Source: an uncultured Bacteroidales bacterium
Lineage (GTDB): Bacteria > Bacteroidota > Bacteroidia > Bacteroidales > P3
Assembly: GCA_937884485.1 (NCBI GenBank)
Contig: CALGCG010000119.1
Coordinates: forward strand, 1-43,922
Reading direction: 5' to 3'
DNA: 43,922 nucleotides
Positions 1 through 6,433 of the stretch are shown here, one piece after another. A program made the translations under genes and the position numbers. Within the stretch, counting starts at the first letter, position 1. Each line of letters opens with the position of its first letter. The notes below the pieces were generated by a model, which worked only from the letters and a program-made list of their open reading frames with translations, did not search any database and had not been told where the DNA came from.

Positions 1-99
1 GAGTTGCTTCGGCACCTCGTATCTCCACGTGCTTATATCAGCGGTGAAGAAATCGTAGCACAAATAGAACGTGGGCAAATAAAAATGAATAAAGAGTAA
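1..99 (+). CDS. 3' end of an unidentified protein (truncated by window edge)
   Basis: Frame 1 is open from the first base to a TAA at 97-99 and gives the last 32 residues of a protein, including the stretch SPRAYISGEEIVAQIERGQI. The start lies outside the window. I do not recognise the family. If the phage genome is circular or continues to the left, a terminase or other packaging protein would be a reasonable neighbour, but nothing in these residues shows that. The next gene begins 20 nt downstream behind an AAGGAACTATG start context. Confidence 0.45.
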   Translation, partial: ELLRHLVSPRAYISGEEIVAQIERGQIKMNKE

Positions 100-118
100 T
101 TAAAATTATTAAGGAACT

Positions 119-505
119 ATGACAGAACTGAAACGGAGGGACTTGTCTGGAATATACATTTTCGATACATTCCCAGGAGAGGAGAAACGGCAACCGACGT
201 GCATCGAGGACTGCCAGCAGGCGACGCGGAGGAAGTGGTGCTTGGCTCAGACGCAGGAGTGTCTGCGCGAGACCATCAGCTTGCTTGCAAAGACATTCAA
301 GGACATGACAGACTATCTGGTGACGGAGCACTGCGTGAACGATGAGCAGCGCACGGAGCTATTCAAGATGATCGACCGCAACGTGGAGTGCTCGAAGTAT
401 AACTGGGCTGTGCATGAGCTGGCAGATCAAGTGGATTTCATTGCAGAGAAGGTCACGTTGCTGGCTGACGCTTGCGGAGTGACTAAACATGTGGAGGATA
501 CATAA
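119..505 (+). CDS. hypothetical protein, 128 aa
   Basis: The ATG is preceded by AAGGAACT, a start context shared by many genes here. The product is soluble, mostly charged and probably helical, with a cysteine-rich N-terminal third (PTCIEDCQQA, KWCLAQTQEC) and a helical C-terminal half. There is no signal peptide or membrane segment. I do not recognise the family. Its place before the tail/lysis side of a phage genome suggests an accessory or morphogenesis function, but that is only context. Confidence 0.6.
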   Translation: MTELKRRDLSGIYIFDTFPGEEKRQPTCIEDCQQATRRKWCLAQTQECLRETISLLAKTFKDMTDYLVTEHCVNDEQRTELFKMIDRNVECSKYNWAVHELADQVDFIAEKVTLLADACGVTKHVEDT

Positions 506-541
506 GGACAGAAATTAGGATAATTAAAAAACAAAAAAAAC

Positions 542-637
542 ATGAAAGAGAAAACAAACACTGAACTGATGGACGAAGAGATCCAAAAAAAGAAAGGCAG
601 CGATCGCCTCCATGACGAAGCGCACTCCCTGGCATGA
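542..637 (+). CDS. possible small ORF, 31 aa
   Basis: An ATG follows an A-rich leader (AAAAAACATG) and opens a 31-codon frame, very charged (MKEKTNTELMDEEIQKKKGS), ending in TGA. It overlaps a second short frame starting at 612. The two may be remnants of one gene, since neither has a recognisable family. Support is limited to the Bacteroidales-style A-rich leader and the tight spacing after the preceding gene. Confidence 0.25.
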   Translation: MKEKTNTELMDEEIQKKKGSDRLHDEAHSLA

Positions 638-722
638 GGGCATGAGGGTGAAAGGTAAGCTGGAGATGCCAGTGAACTACTACGGAGAGAGTGTTCTTCG
701 TAAAGGCAGACTGATACTTTAA
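612..722 (+). CDS. possible small ORF, 36 aa
   Basis: A 36-codon frame overlaps the end of the small ORF that starts at 542. Its product (core motif KGKLEMPVNYYGESV) looks more protein-like than chance, with a plausible beta-strand pattern, but no family is recognised. It could be a real overlapping gene or the frameshifted remainder of one. It is followed by an AT-rich tract (TTTTTAATCTTTTAATTTTT) before the next gene. Confidence 0.3.
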   Translation: MTKRTPWHEGMRVKGKLEMPVNYYGESVLRKGRLIL

Positions 723-757
723 TTTTTTAATCTTTTAATTTTTTAATCTCACACAAC

Positions 758-1102
758 ATGTTTCTAAATTCAACTTACAAGGCTTTTGTAGCCGAGACAG
801 CCGCTAAGGTGGCTGCAAGTATTTCACAGAGTTTCGTCACCGCCACGCGCGACCTGTCGCTGCTGAAGGATGACGGCAAAGCTGAGGAGATCGCCATTGC
901 ATCGGTCAACGTGGCCCAGCAGCTGGCGAACAAGCTGGAGGAATGGTGGGAGTGCACAGGCGACCACTCCACGCTGATGTTCGACGTGGATGACTCTTCC
1001 ACTTCGCGCATCGAGAACGAGCTGGCTGGCATCAGCGAGAAGATGGAAGGCATCGTCAGGGAGCTCATGCCCATTGCAACAATTGCCACCAAGGATTATT
1101 AA
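758..1102 (+). CDS. hypothetical protein, 114 aa
   Basis: The ATG follows a T/A-rich tract and CACACAAC. The product is helical and acidic, rich in Ala and Glu, with no signal peptide or membrane segment. It ends 5 nt before the next gene, so the two are probably co-translated. No family is recognised. The helical, Ala-rich character fits a small structural or assembly protein, but that is inference. Confidence 0.6.
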   Translation: MFLNSTYKAFVAETAAKVAASISQSFVTATRDLSLLKDDGKAEEIAIASVNVAQQLANKLEEWWECTGDHSTLMFDVDDSSTSRIENELAGISEKMEGIVRELMPIATIATKDY

Positions 1103-1106
1103 TATC

Positions 1107-1601
1107 ATGGAATATTCTGATCCTAACAAGGCTTGGATGCCGGAAAGTGATCGTGACGGCTACGACGTTGACCGGATCATCCGGCGGGGGTGCATGCGAG
1201 TGGTGCTGCTGCTCGTTGCACTCTTTGTGGCTATCATCGTCTGCGTGGCAATTGGCGGCTGTACGACGGTGAGGGAGGTGACGGTGGAGCGGGTGAGGAC
1301 TGACACGTTGCTACTCAGTAGCAACATACGGGACTCGATATACCTGCGGGACTCGGTGATCGTGATGGAGAAGGGGGACACCCTCTGGGTGGAGCGGTGG
1401 CACACGGCATGGCGTGAACGGCTGGTGAGAGATACTATCTACCGGACGCATACCGACACGCTGGTGAGCATCAGCGAGCGGGTGAAGGAGGTGCGAAAGC
1501 CGCTGACATGGTGGCAGAGGACGCGCATGGCCGTCGGTGACGTGGCGGTCATCGGAGGGGTGGTGCTGCTGGCTGTTGGTGGTTATAGGAGGTTGCGATG
1601 A
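1107..1601 (+). CDS. membrane-anchored protein with two hydrophobic ends (spanin-like?)
   Basis: I chose the ATG at 1107 because the longer frame would read backwards into the preceding gene. The 164-aa product has a charged N-terminus, a strong transmembrane segment (about residues 31-50, MRVVLLLVALFVAIIVCVAI) running into a cysteine (GGCTT), a middle region of alternating Arg/Asp/Thr (RDTIYRTHTDTL), and a second hydrophobic segment near the C-terminus (about 144-158). This layout is common among small phage inner-membrane proteins, including spanin- or holin-associated proteins, but the lysis genes here lie 10 kb away. The last codons and the stop (TTG CGA TGA) are supplied by a hairpin repeat. 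Confidence 0.65.
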   Translation: MEYSDPNKAWMPESDRDGYDVDRIIRRGCMRVVLLLVALFVAIIVCVAIGGCTTVREVTVERVRTDTLLLSSNIRDSIYLRDSVIVMEKGDTLWVERWHTAWRERLVRDTIYRTHTDTLVSISERVKEVRKPLTWWQRTRMAVGDVAVIGGVVLLAVGGYRRLR

Positions 1602-1655
1602 CATCGCAACAGACGGGACTTCTTAGGCCGCAATGGTATTGCGGCATAGGGGACG
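1592..1655 (+). repeat. tandem hairpin-repeat pair (types A and B)
   Basis: Type A: stem GTTGCGAT/ATCGCAAC with loop GAC, then tail AGACGGGAC (1592-1619). Type B: stem GCCGCAAT/ATTGCGGC with loop GGT, then tail ATAGGGGAC (1627-1655). The TGA stop of the preceding gene lies in the type A stem/loop. Together with the following terminator this forms a 115-bp block repeated at 4138-4252 with 7 mismatches and no indel. Confidence 0.9.
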
Positions 1656-1661
1656 ATATTG

Positions 1662-1706
1662 ACGGGCGAAGGGAGCTGGAGGGGCTTTCTTCGCCCGTTT
1701 TTTTTT
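1662..1706 (+). terminator. rho-independent terminator
   Basis: A perfect 10-bp stem, ACGGGCGAAG with CTTCGCCCGT, encloses a 17-nt loop and is followed by nine T residues. It closes the transcript of the preceding genes and separates them from the promoter at 1767. It is part of the 115-bp repeated block. Confidence 0.85.
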
Positions 1707-1766
1707 GTTTTTGCGGGGTTTTTTGTTAAATATTGCAAATAAGGAATATTTTTTTAAGGGAAAATA

Positions 1767-1797
1767 TTGTATATATGAAATAATTGTTGTATCTTTG
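1767..1797 (+). promoter_or_regulatory. Bacteroidales-type promoter of the accessory cassette
   Basis: A -7 element TATCTTTG (1790-1797) matches the Bacteroides consensus TAnnTTTG. A TTG at 1767-1769 lies 20 nt upstream, as expected for the -33 element. The surroundings are AT-rich. It would start a transcript about 60 nt ahead of the gene at 1864, reading the cassette up to the terminator at 4208-4252. Confidence 0.75.
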
Positions 1798-1863
1798 CAT
1801 CGTGAAACTTAAACATTAATAATTAGAACACCGGCGGCAACGGGGAACAGCGGCAACGAGACA

Positions 1864-2406
1864 ATGAAGACTACAGTTAAGGTGAGCGACAGCAGAATCA
1901 ACCGTAACAACAACGCCATGGGTTATATGGAGCTTTGCACTGAGCTGGTACAGGCACAGGGTTACGACAAGAGCTTCACCAACGAGGACAATGGATGGCA
2001 GATGACCTATAACGAGTTTAAGACTACTGCCTACAAGAAGAACAGCAAGGACACTCAGGTTGACATCACTCTGAACTTCATCACGGGCGAAGCCACCATC
2101 ACGGTGGATGCCTATGAGAAGTCGAAGCTGGATGAGGAGATGGAGCTGTGGGAGGCTCGCGCAAATGACGAGTTCGGGAAGACTCTGAGAGAGATTGAGA
2201 AGGCTTCTATGGAATATTTCGGATGCGACGAGAGTGAGTACGGAATCCGAAGCACTCCACTGAGCTACCCCATCACTGCCTACTCGCTGGACGGCAACCG
2301 CAAGCACACCGCCAAGGTCATCATCGCAACACTTGAAGAGTGGGACATCCTCGAAGACGATAACATCAAGGCATTGGCAGACAAGCTCAATAGGCTAGCT
2401 GCTTAA
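1864..2406 (+). CDS. hypothetical cassette protein, 180 aa
   Basis: First gene behind the promoter at 1767. The 180-aa product is soluble and acidic. Its N-terminal half looks beta-rich with aromatic residues (NGWQMTYNEFKTTAYKK, DITLNFITGEATITV), and its C-terminal half is helical. I do not recognise the family. The strong promoter and position at the head of the cassette suggest an abundantly made early or accessory protein. It could be an inhibitor of host functions, but nothing in the sequence shows this. Confidence 0.65.
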   Translation: MKTTVKVSDSRINRNNNAMGYMELCTELVQAQGYDKSFTNEDNGWQMTYNEFKTTAYKKNSKDTQVDITLNFITGEATITVDAYEKSKLDEEMELWEARANDEFGKTLREIEKASMEYFGCDESEYGIRSTPLSYPITAYSLDGNRKHTAKVIIATLEEWDILEDDNIKALADKLNRLAA

Positions 2407-2493
2407 TTTAACCCAGGGGAGCGGCGAAACCGCTCCCCACCATAAAAAGACAAAAACAAATTAAAACCAAAGACCCGGAAGGGCAGAGACAAA

Positions 2494-2796
2494 ATGACAA
2501 CGATTTATAGCATTACAGAATGGGACAGCAACATGAATCAGGTACGCAGCGAGTTATTTATGAGCATTAACGGAGTTGCTAATTGGCTAACCAAGCAGAG
2601 CCCTATCGACAAACAGTTTATAGTAAGAGACCGCGAGACATCAGGCGTTTACGACATAACAGCCGATAATCTTGCGAAGGTGCTGTCAGCAGCCAAGGCT
2701 AACAACATGGGTGCATCGTTCACTATCAAGCAGGACTTCTTCATCCAGACCATCGAGACCCGTTTTACACTTACAACAGTCAACGTCAATGATTAA
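2494..2796 (+). CDS. hypothetical cassette protein, 100 aa
   Basis: The second cassette gene starts about 90 nt after the first. The product is a small soluble mixed alpha/beta protein with motifs such as MNQVRSELFMSINGVANWL and TRFTLTTVNVND, and has no signal peptide. It may share an overall plan with the next gene product, since both end in a beta-rich segment, but I could not align them convincingly. No family recognised. Confidence 0.6.
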   Translation: MTTIYSITEWDSNMNQVRSELFMSINGVANWLTKQSPIDKQFIVRDRETSGVYDITADNLAKVLSAAKANNMGASFTIKQDFFIQTIETRFTLTTVNVND

Positions 2797-2807
2797 TAAC
2801 AGGAACT

Positions 2808-3053
2808 ATGAAACAGTATCAATTAAACTACCGCACAAACGTCACGGCTTCCATCATCAGCTGCGACACCATCGAAGAAGGCAAGGCCATCATCGAGAAA
2901 CTGACCACGAATGCCGTCGAGACTATATCAAAGTTCAACTCTGTGGAGTTCTTCATCTCCGACTTCTTCACGGACGAGATTGTCTACACATCCAAGCGGT
3001 TCGTCATCTCATCCGTGGAAGACATCAACGACATCGATAACATTACATTATAA
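2808..3053 (+). CDS. hypothetical cassette protein, 81 aa
   Basis: The start is preceded by ACAGGAACT, the recurring start context. The product reads as a small beta-alpha-beta protein (QYQLNYRTNVTASIISC, EEGKAIIEKLTT, SVEFFISDFF). It sits 11 nt after the previous gene and 13 nt before the next, so the set is clearly co-translated. No family recognised. Confidence 0.6.
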   Translation: MKQYQLNYRTNVTASIISCDTIEEGKAIIEKLTTNAVETISKFNSVEFFISDFFTDEIVYTSKRFVISSVEDINDIDNITL

Positions 3054-3066
3054 ATCATCAGGAACT

Positions 3067-3216
3067 ATGAAGAAGGTTTATAACATCTACGACATCAGCA
3101 GCGGTTACGGCGTGTATGTCCAGACGGTGACAAAGGAGATCAGTGCAAGGCTTATTTGCCGTCAGCACAACAAGAATGGAGAGAGGAATTACATGTACTT
3201 ACAATCATACGAATAA
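3067..3216 (+). CDS. hypothetical small protein, 49 aa
   Basis: I took the ATG at 3067 as the start because it follows CAGGAACT and the longer frame would overlap the previous gene. The 49-aa product (core VYNIYDISSGYGVYVQTV) is polar with aromatic residues and has no membrane segment. It is part of the cassette operon. Function unknown. Confidence 0.55.
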   Translation: MKKVYNIYDISSGYGVYVQTVTKEISARLICRQHNKNGERNYMYLQSYE

Positions 3217-3223
3217 AAGAGCC

Positions 3224-3484
3224 ATGATCAAGAATGAAGATGAGAGGGTGAGAATCGGGGCACGGATAGCGGAGCTGAGGAAGGCTGTGAAATGGGACGA
3301 GGAGGTGAACGGCATAACCGTTCATCGCACTGGGATGACGCAGGTGCAGCTGGCGGAGCGGTGCGGGATAAGGCAGAGTAACCTGGCTAGGATTGAGTGC
3401 GGAAGGTATGCCACGACGGTGGATGTGCTGAGTAGCATCGCGGCGGTGCTGGGGGTTAAGCTGGACTTTGTGGAGTTGCGATGA
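3224..3484 (+). CDS. XRE-family helix-turn-helix regulator, 86 aa
   Basis: The start is ATG at 3224 (MIKNEDERVRIGARIAELRK). The protein is a single Cro/CI-type HTH domain: a first helix (RIGARIAELRKAV), then a helix-turn-helix (MTQVQLAERCGIRQSNLARIE) and closing helices (ATTVDVLSSIAAVLGVKL). An insert between helices 1 and 2 (VNGITVHRTG) is longer than usual. It probably binds DNA as a dimer and may autoregulate the cassette promoter at 1767 or repress phage genes. Its last codons and stop (TTG CGA TGA) lie inside a hairpin repeat, just as for the gene ending at 1601. Confidence 0.85.
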   Translation: MIKNEDERVRIGARIAELRKAVKWDEEVNGITVHRTGMTQVQLAERCGIRQSNLARIECGRYATTVDVLSSIAAVLGVKLDFVELR

Positions 3485-3538
3485 CATCGCAACAGACGGG
3501 ACTTTTGAGGCCGCAATGGTATTGCGGCATAGTTGGAC
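3475..3538 (+). repeat. tandem hairpin-repeat pair
   Basis: Type A at 3475-3502 (GTTGCGAT, loop GAC, ATCGCAAC, tail AGACGGGAC) and type B at 3510-3538 (GCCGCAAT, loop GGT, ATTGCGGC, tail ATAGTTGGAC), followed by TTTTTT. The stop codon of the XRE gene falls within the type A copy. The T-run after the second hairpin may make it a weak terminator. Confidence 0.88.
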
Positions 3539-3567
3539 TTTTTTATTAACTATAATTTTTTTGAAGT

Positions 3568-4131
3568 ATGAAAAGAGTGATTTTTTTGATTGCGATGATG
3601 GGGGCTGCTATGGGCGGGATGGCTCAGGACGTGGAGCTGACTGACGGCGGTGCCTATGAGAAGAAAGAGGTGGTGACTGTTGACTCTGTGAGTAGCGGTG
3701 TGCTGTTCGTCAGGGCTATGGAGGCACTGAGTGACTGGACTGGCCCTGACGGGAAGGCTAAGGCCGGCGTGGACTTTCAGGACAAGGAGACGGGTACGGT
3801 GATCTACAAAGGGCGGTACTCGCTTGGGTTTAAGAGTACTTTCCTTGGTGACGGGTGGAGCCGGTATGCTGATTTCACGCTGAAGGTGAAGACGAAGGAC
3901 GGACGTGCTCAGGTGACGGTGACGGTGCCGACGGTGACTGCTGTGTACTCAAGGGGGAATGTCACGCGGACGAACACGGTGGCTGAGCTTTGGGAAGGTG
4001 TTAAGAAAGCGAAGGGTGACAAGCACGACCGGGGGCTTGTGCTGATGAATGACTTGCTGGCGACGGCTAATGAAATTGCGTTTAAGATGATGGATAGGCT
4101 GAAGAACGGGAGCGAGGATGATGACTTCTAA
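3568..4131 (+). CDS. secreted DUF4468-like protein, 187 aa
   Basis: The N-terminus is a clear Sec signal peptide (MKRVIFLIAMMGAAMGGMAQ) with likely cleavage after GMA, so the mature protein is periplasmic or exported. The mature part (about 45-140) has the strand-rich pattern of DUF4468/TBP-like domains common in Bacteroidales: LFVRAMEALSDW, VDFQDKETGTVIYKG, then a charged C-terminal helix and an acidic tail. Such proteins are usually chromosomal and of unknown function, so its presence in a phage cassette suggests a lysogenic-conversion or envelope-modifying gene. The family call is from pattern memory and is moderately sure. Confidence 0.65.
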   Translation: MKRVIFLIAMMGAAMGGMAQDVELTDGGAYEKKEVVTVDSVSSGVLFVRAMEALSDWTGPDGKAKAGVDFQDKETGTVIYKGRYSLGFKSTFLGDGWSRYADFTLKVKTKDGRAQVTVTVPTVTAVYSRGNVTRTNTVAELWEGVKKAKGDKHDRGLVLMNDLLATANEIAFKMMDRLKNGSEDDDF

Positions 4132-4137
4132 TGTTTT

Positions 4138-4203
4138 GTTGCGATAAAATCGCAACAGACGGGACTTTTTAGGCCGCAATGGTATTGCGGAATAGGGGAC
4201 GAT
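4138..4203 (+). repeat. tandem hairpin-repeat pair, right copy of the 115-bp repeat
   Basis: Type A at 4138-4165 has loop AAA, and type B follows at 4173-4203 with one changed base next to the stem (GCGGAATAG for GCGGCATAG). With the terminator below it makes the right-hand 115-bp block (4138-4252), matching 1592-1706 at 108 of 115 positions. Confidence 0.88.
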
Positions 4204-4207
4204 ATTG

Positions 4208-4252
4208 ACGGGCGAGGGGAGCTGAAGGGGCTTTCTTCGCCTGTTTTTTTTT
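4208..4252 (+). terminator. rho-independent terminator of the cassette
   Basis: Stem ACGGGCGA with TCGCCTGT (one G-T pair) around a 21-nt loop, followed by nine T residues. Same design as the terminator at 1662-1706. It ends the cassette transcript just before the tail genes. Confidence 0.8.
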
Positions 4253-4305
4253 ATGGGTAAACCCTGGAGGGCATTTCGCAGGGATTGTAAAGATAGAAAC
4301 GCGAG

Positions 4306-6381
4306 ATGTCGAAGAACTACAAGATTATATTCAGGAGCCTGCGGGCTTGGGCAACGAAGCCATACGGAAAGACGTACACGCTGCATATCGGCGGGGGTAC
4401 GGGTACGGAGGTGCAGCTGCTGGACGGTGCCCATCCTTTCGTCACGCAGGAGGATGACTCCGACGATGCCTTTACGGCGGTCAGGACGCAAAGCGGTTAT
4501 CTGAGGATTGTGGATAACGGGCTGGCTGCTGACGGCGTGACTGCCTTCGACTGGAAAGACCTTCTGCCACAGACTGACACCGACCGTCCGGTGTGGCTTA
4601 CGGACGATGATGGTGTCACGGTGTGGCAGGGGTTTATGCAGGCTCAGAACTTCGGCGGCACGCTCTATGGAAACCCGCAGGAGCGGGAGTTTCCCGTGCA
4701 GTGCTCACTGGCTGTGACGGAGGGCACGGACATCAACTACACGGAGAAGGACATGCACAACTTCGCGTACTTGCTGAAGCAGATCGTGGACAGTATTCCG
4801 TCGGCCTGCCGTCCCTCGACGTTCTACATCCAGGGTGGTGCTCATGCCCGTGTATGGCTTCAGACGCTCATCGACTGGCAGAACTTCGTCACGCAAGACG
4901 GCGACTATGAGCTGTCGGCACGCTTCAACATGCTTCAATGCCTGAACGACATGTGCCGCTTCTGGGGATGGACGGCCAGGACTTGCGGTGAGGCGATGTG
5001 GCTCACGTGTATGGATGACAGCAGCGAACGCAGTTTTCTGGTACTGACGACGCAGAGCCTGGGTTACCTTGCGGCTGACAACAGCGGTGAGAGCTCTGCA
5101 GGCACTATCGTCAGTCATACAGCGGTGAGCCTGACGGGCAACATCTTTGCCAGCACTGACAACGATGACTTCCGCATGCGCGGTGCCAGCAAGGCTACGG
5201 TGACGAGCGATGTGGGCAGCGGTGATGAGGACGTGGCTGATCCGTTCCAGGACACGGTGGTGGCTGATATGAAGAGCTCAGGCGAATGGGGGGCTGTCAT
5301 ACAGTACAAGGGTAAGGCTGTGCGATACACGCCAGACTTGCTCACAAAAAGTCTTCCATTTATTACACTGAGTGCCCGTGATGGATATGGTTCGTTTAAT
5401 GTGGCAAGAGTCAGGACTGATGAGAACGACGACTGGTCGTATATCAACGTCATGCGCATACTGAAGACTGGCAGTAGCAGCGTCAATGGAGCCTATGTCA
5501 GTCTTGAGACGGTATATGAGCATCAGTTCAGTGACGGCTTTCTGCGTATGTTTGGAGAAACATGGCGACTGACTGAGCGATACATCAACGCGGAGCGACA
5601 TCTCCCCATCGGCCGGTGTTATATGTGGATGCGTATCGGCATAGGCAGCAACAGAGCATCGGCCATGTGGTACAATGGTCAGTCGTGGCAGTCGACGCAG
5701 ACTGCTTTCTATGTACGCATCGGCAATGAGGAGAATTTTATCGACAATAACCTGAACGAATTCTACTTCTCCAATAGTCTGCTTGGAGACCAGTCGAACA
5801 TTATCAACGTAAACGGACTGCGCGGTAGGCTGTTCATTGATTTTCTCGGTACGGATGACTCTGCACTAGAGGAAATCAGCGGTCAGCGCAGTTTTGAGAT
5901 AAAAGACCTGCGTATTGAGTTCAAGCGCAACCCATCGGCCATCAAGTGGGTTTCGCCAAGTAATATTGTCAAGGTAGATGAGGTAAGCCGTCCCAGCCGC
6001 TTCGAGTACTGGCAGAAGAACACGAACGCGGTGAGGGATGAGTGGAATGCTGACTGCATCTACGGCACTGAGAACGGCAATGCCTTCAACTATGGTGAGA
6101 TAGTCAATCCTGACGGCAGCTTTTGCGAGACGGTTCCATACGGCACGACGATGGAGAGGCCTGAGCAGCATGTTGCCGACCGTGTGGCGGCATATTGGGC
6201 AGAGGCAAAGCGCAAGTTGTCGCTCAACCTTCTGTCGAATGTTGTGCAGGGGTCTGTCGCCATTGGCGACATTACTCCAGGGTGGCTGTGCACTATCGAC
6301 GGCACTACCTGTCACCCCATCAGCATAGGTCATGACTGGCGCGATGACGTGACGAAGGTGACGATGATTGAGATGGATTGA
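4306..6381 (+). CDS. large tail protein (distal tail / tail-associated hub type), 691 aa
   Basis: The 691-aa product begins with a distal-tail-like N-terminal region (KIIFRSLRAWATKPYGKTY; then RTQSGYLRIVDNG, VWQGFMQAQNFGGTLYGNP) that resembles the hub/Dit-Tal proteins found in many Bacteroidales siphophages. The middle is a beta-rich, possibly carbohydrate-binding region, and the C-terminus (ISIGHDWRDDVTKVTMIE) closes a hub-like fold. It would sit at the tail tip, bridging the tube to the fibre encoded next. It is separated from the tape measure gene by most of this window. The start is preceded by a GGGTAAACCC motif at 4255. Family assignment is from overall pattern. Confidence 0.6.
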   Translation: MSKNYKIIFRSLRAWATKPYGKTYTLHIGGGTGTEVQLLDGAHPFVTQEDDSDDAFTAVRTQSGYLRIVDNGLAADGVTAFDWKDLLPQTDTDRPVWLTDDDGVTVWQGFMQAQNFGGTLYGNPQEREFPVQCSLAVTEGTDINYTEKDMHNFAYLLKQIVDSIPSACRPSTFYIQGGAHARVWLQTLIDWQNFVTQDGDYELSARFNMLQCLNDMCRFWGWTARTCGEAMWLTCMDDSSERSFLVLTTQSLGYLAADNSGESSAGTIVSHTAVSLTGNIFASTDNDDFRMRGASKATVTSDVGSGDEDVADPFQDTVVADMKSSGEWGAVIQYKGKAVRYTPDLLTKSLPFITLSARDGYGSFNVARVRTDENDDWSYINVMRILKTGSSSVNGAYVSLETVYEHQFSDGFLRMFGETWRLTERYINAERHLPIGRCYMWMRIGIGSNRASAMWYNGQSWQSTQTAFYVRIGNEENFIDNNLNEFYFSNSLLGDQSNIINVNGLRGRLFIDFLGTDDSALEEISGQRSFEIKDLRIEFKRNPSAIKWVSPSNIVKVDEVSRPSRFEYWQKNTNAVRDEWNADCIYGTENGNAFNYGEIVNPDGSFCETVPYGTTMERPEQHVADRVAAYWAEAKRKLSLNLLSNVVQGSVAIGDITPGWLCTIDGTTCHPISIGHDWRDDVTKVTMIEMD

Positions 6382-6433
6382 AAGATTGAAAAATTAAAAG
6401 ATTAAATAATTAAAAGATTAAAAAGTCCTAGAT

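Noticed and set aside
542..722. A programmed frameshift joining the two small ORFs (AAAAAAG at about 585-591)
   Set aside because: The -1 frame reaches a stop at about 613-615, before it could join the second ORF, so the slippery run is not productive.
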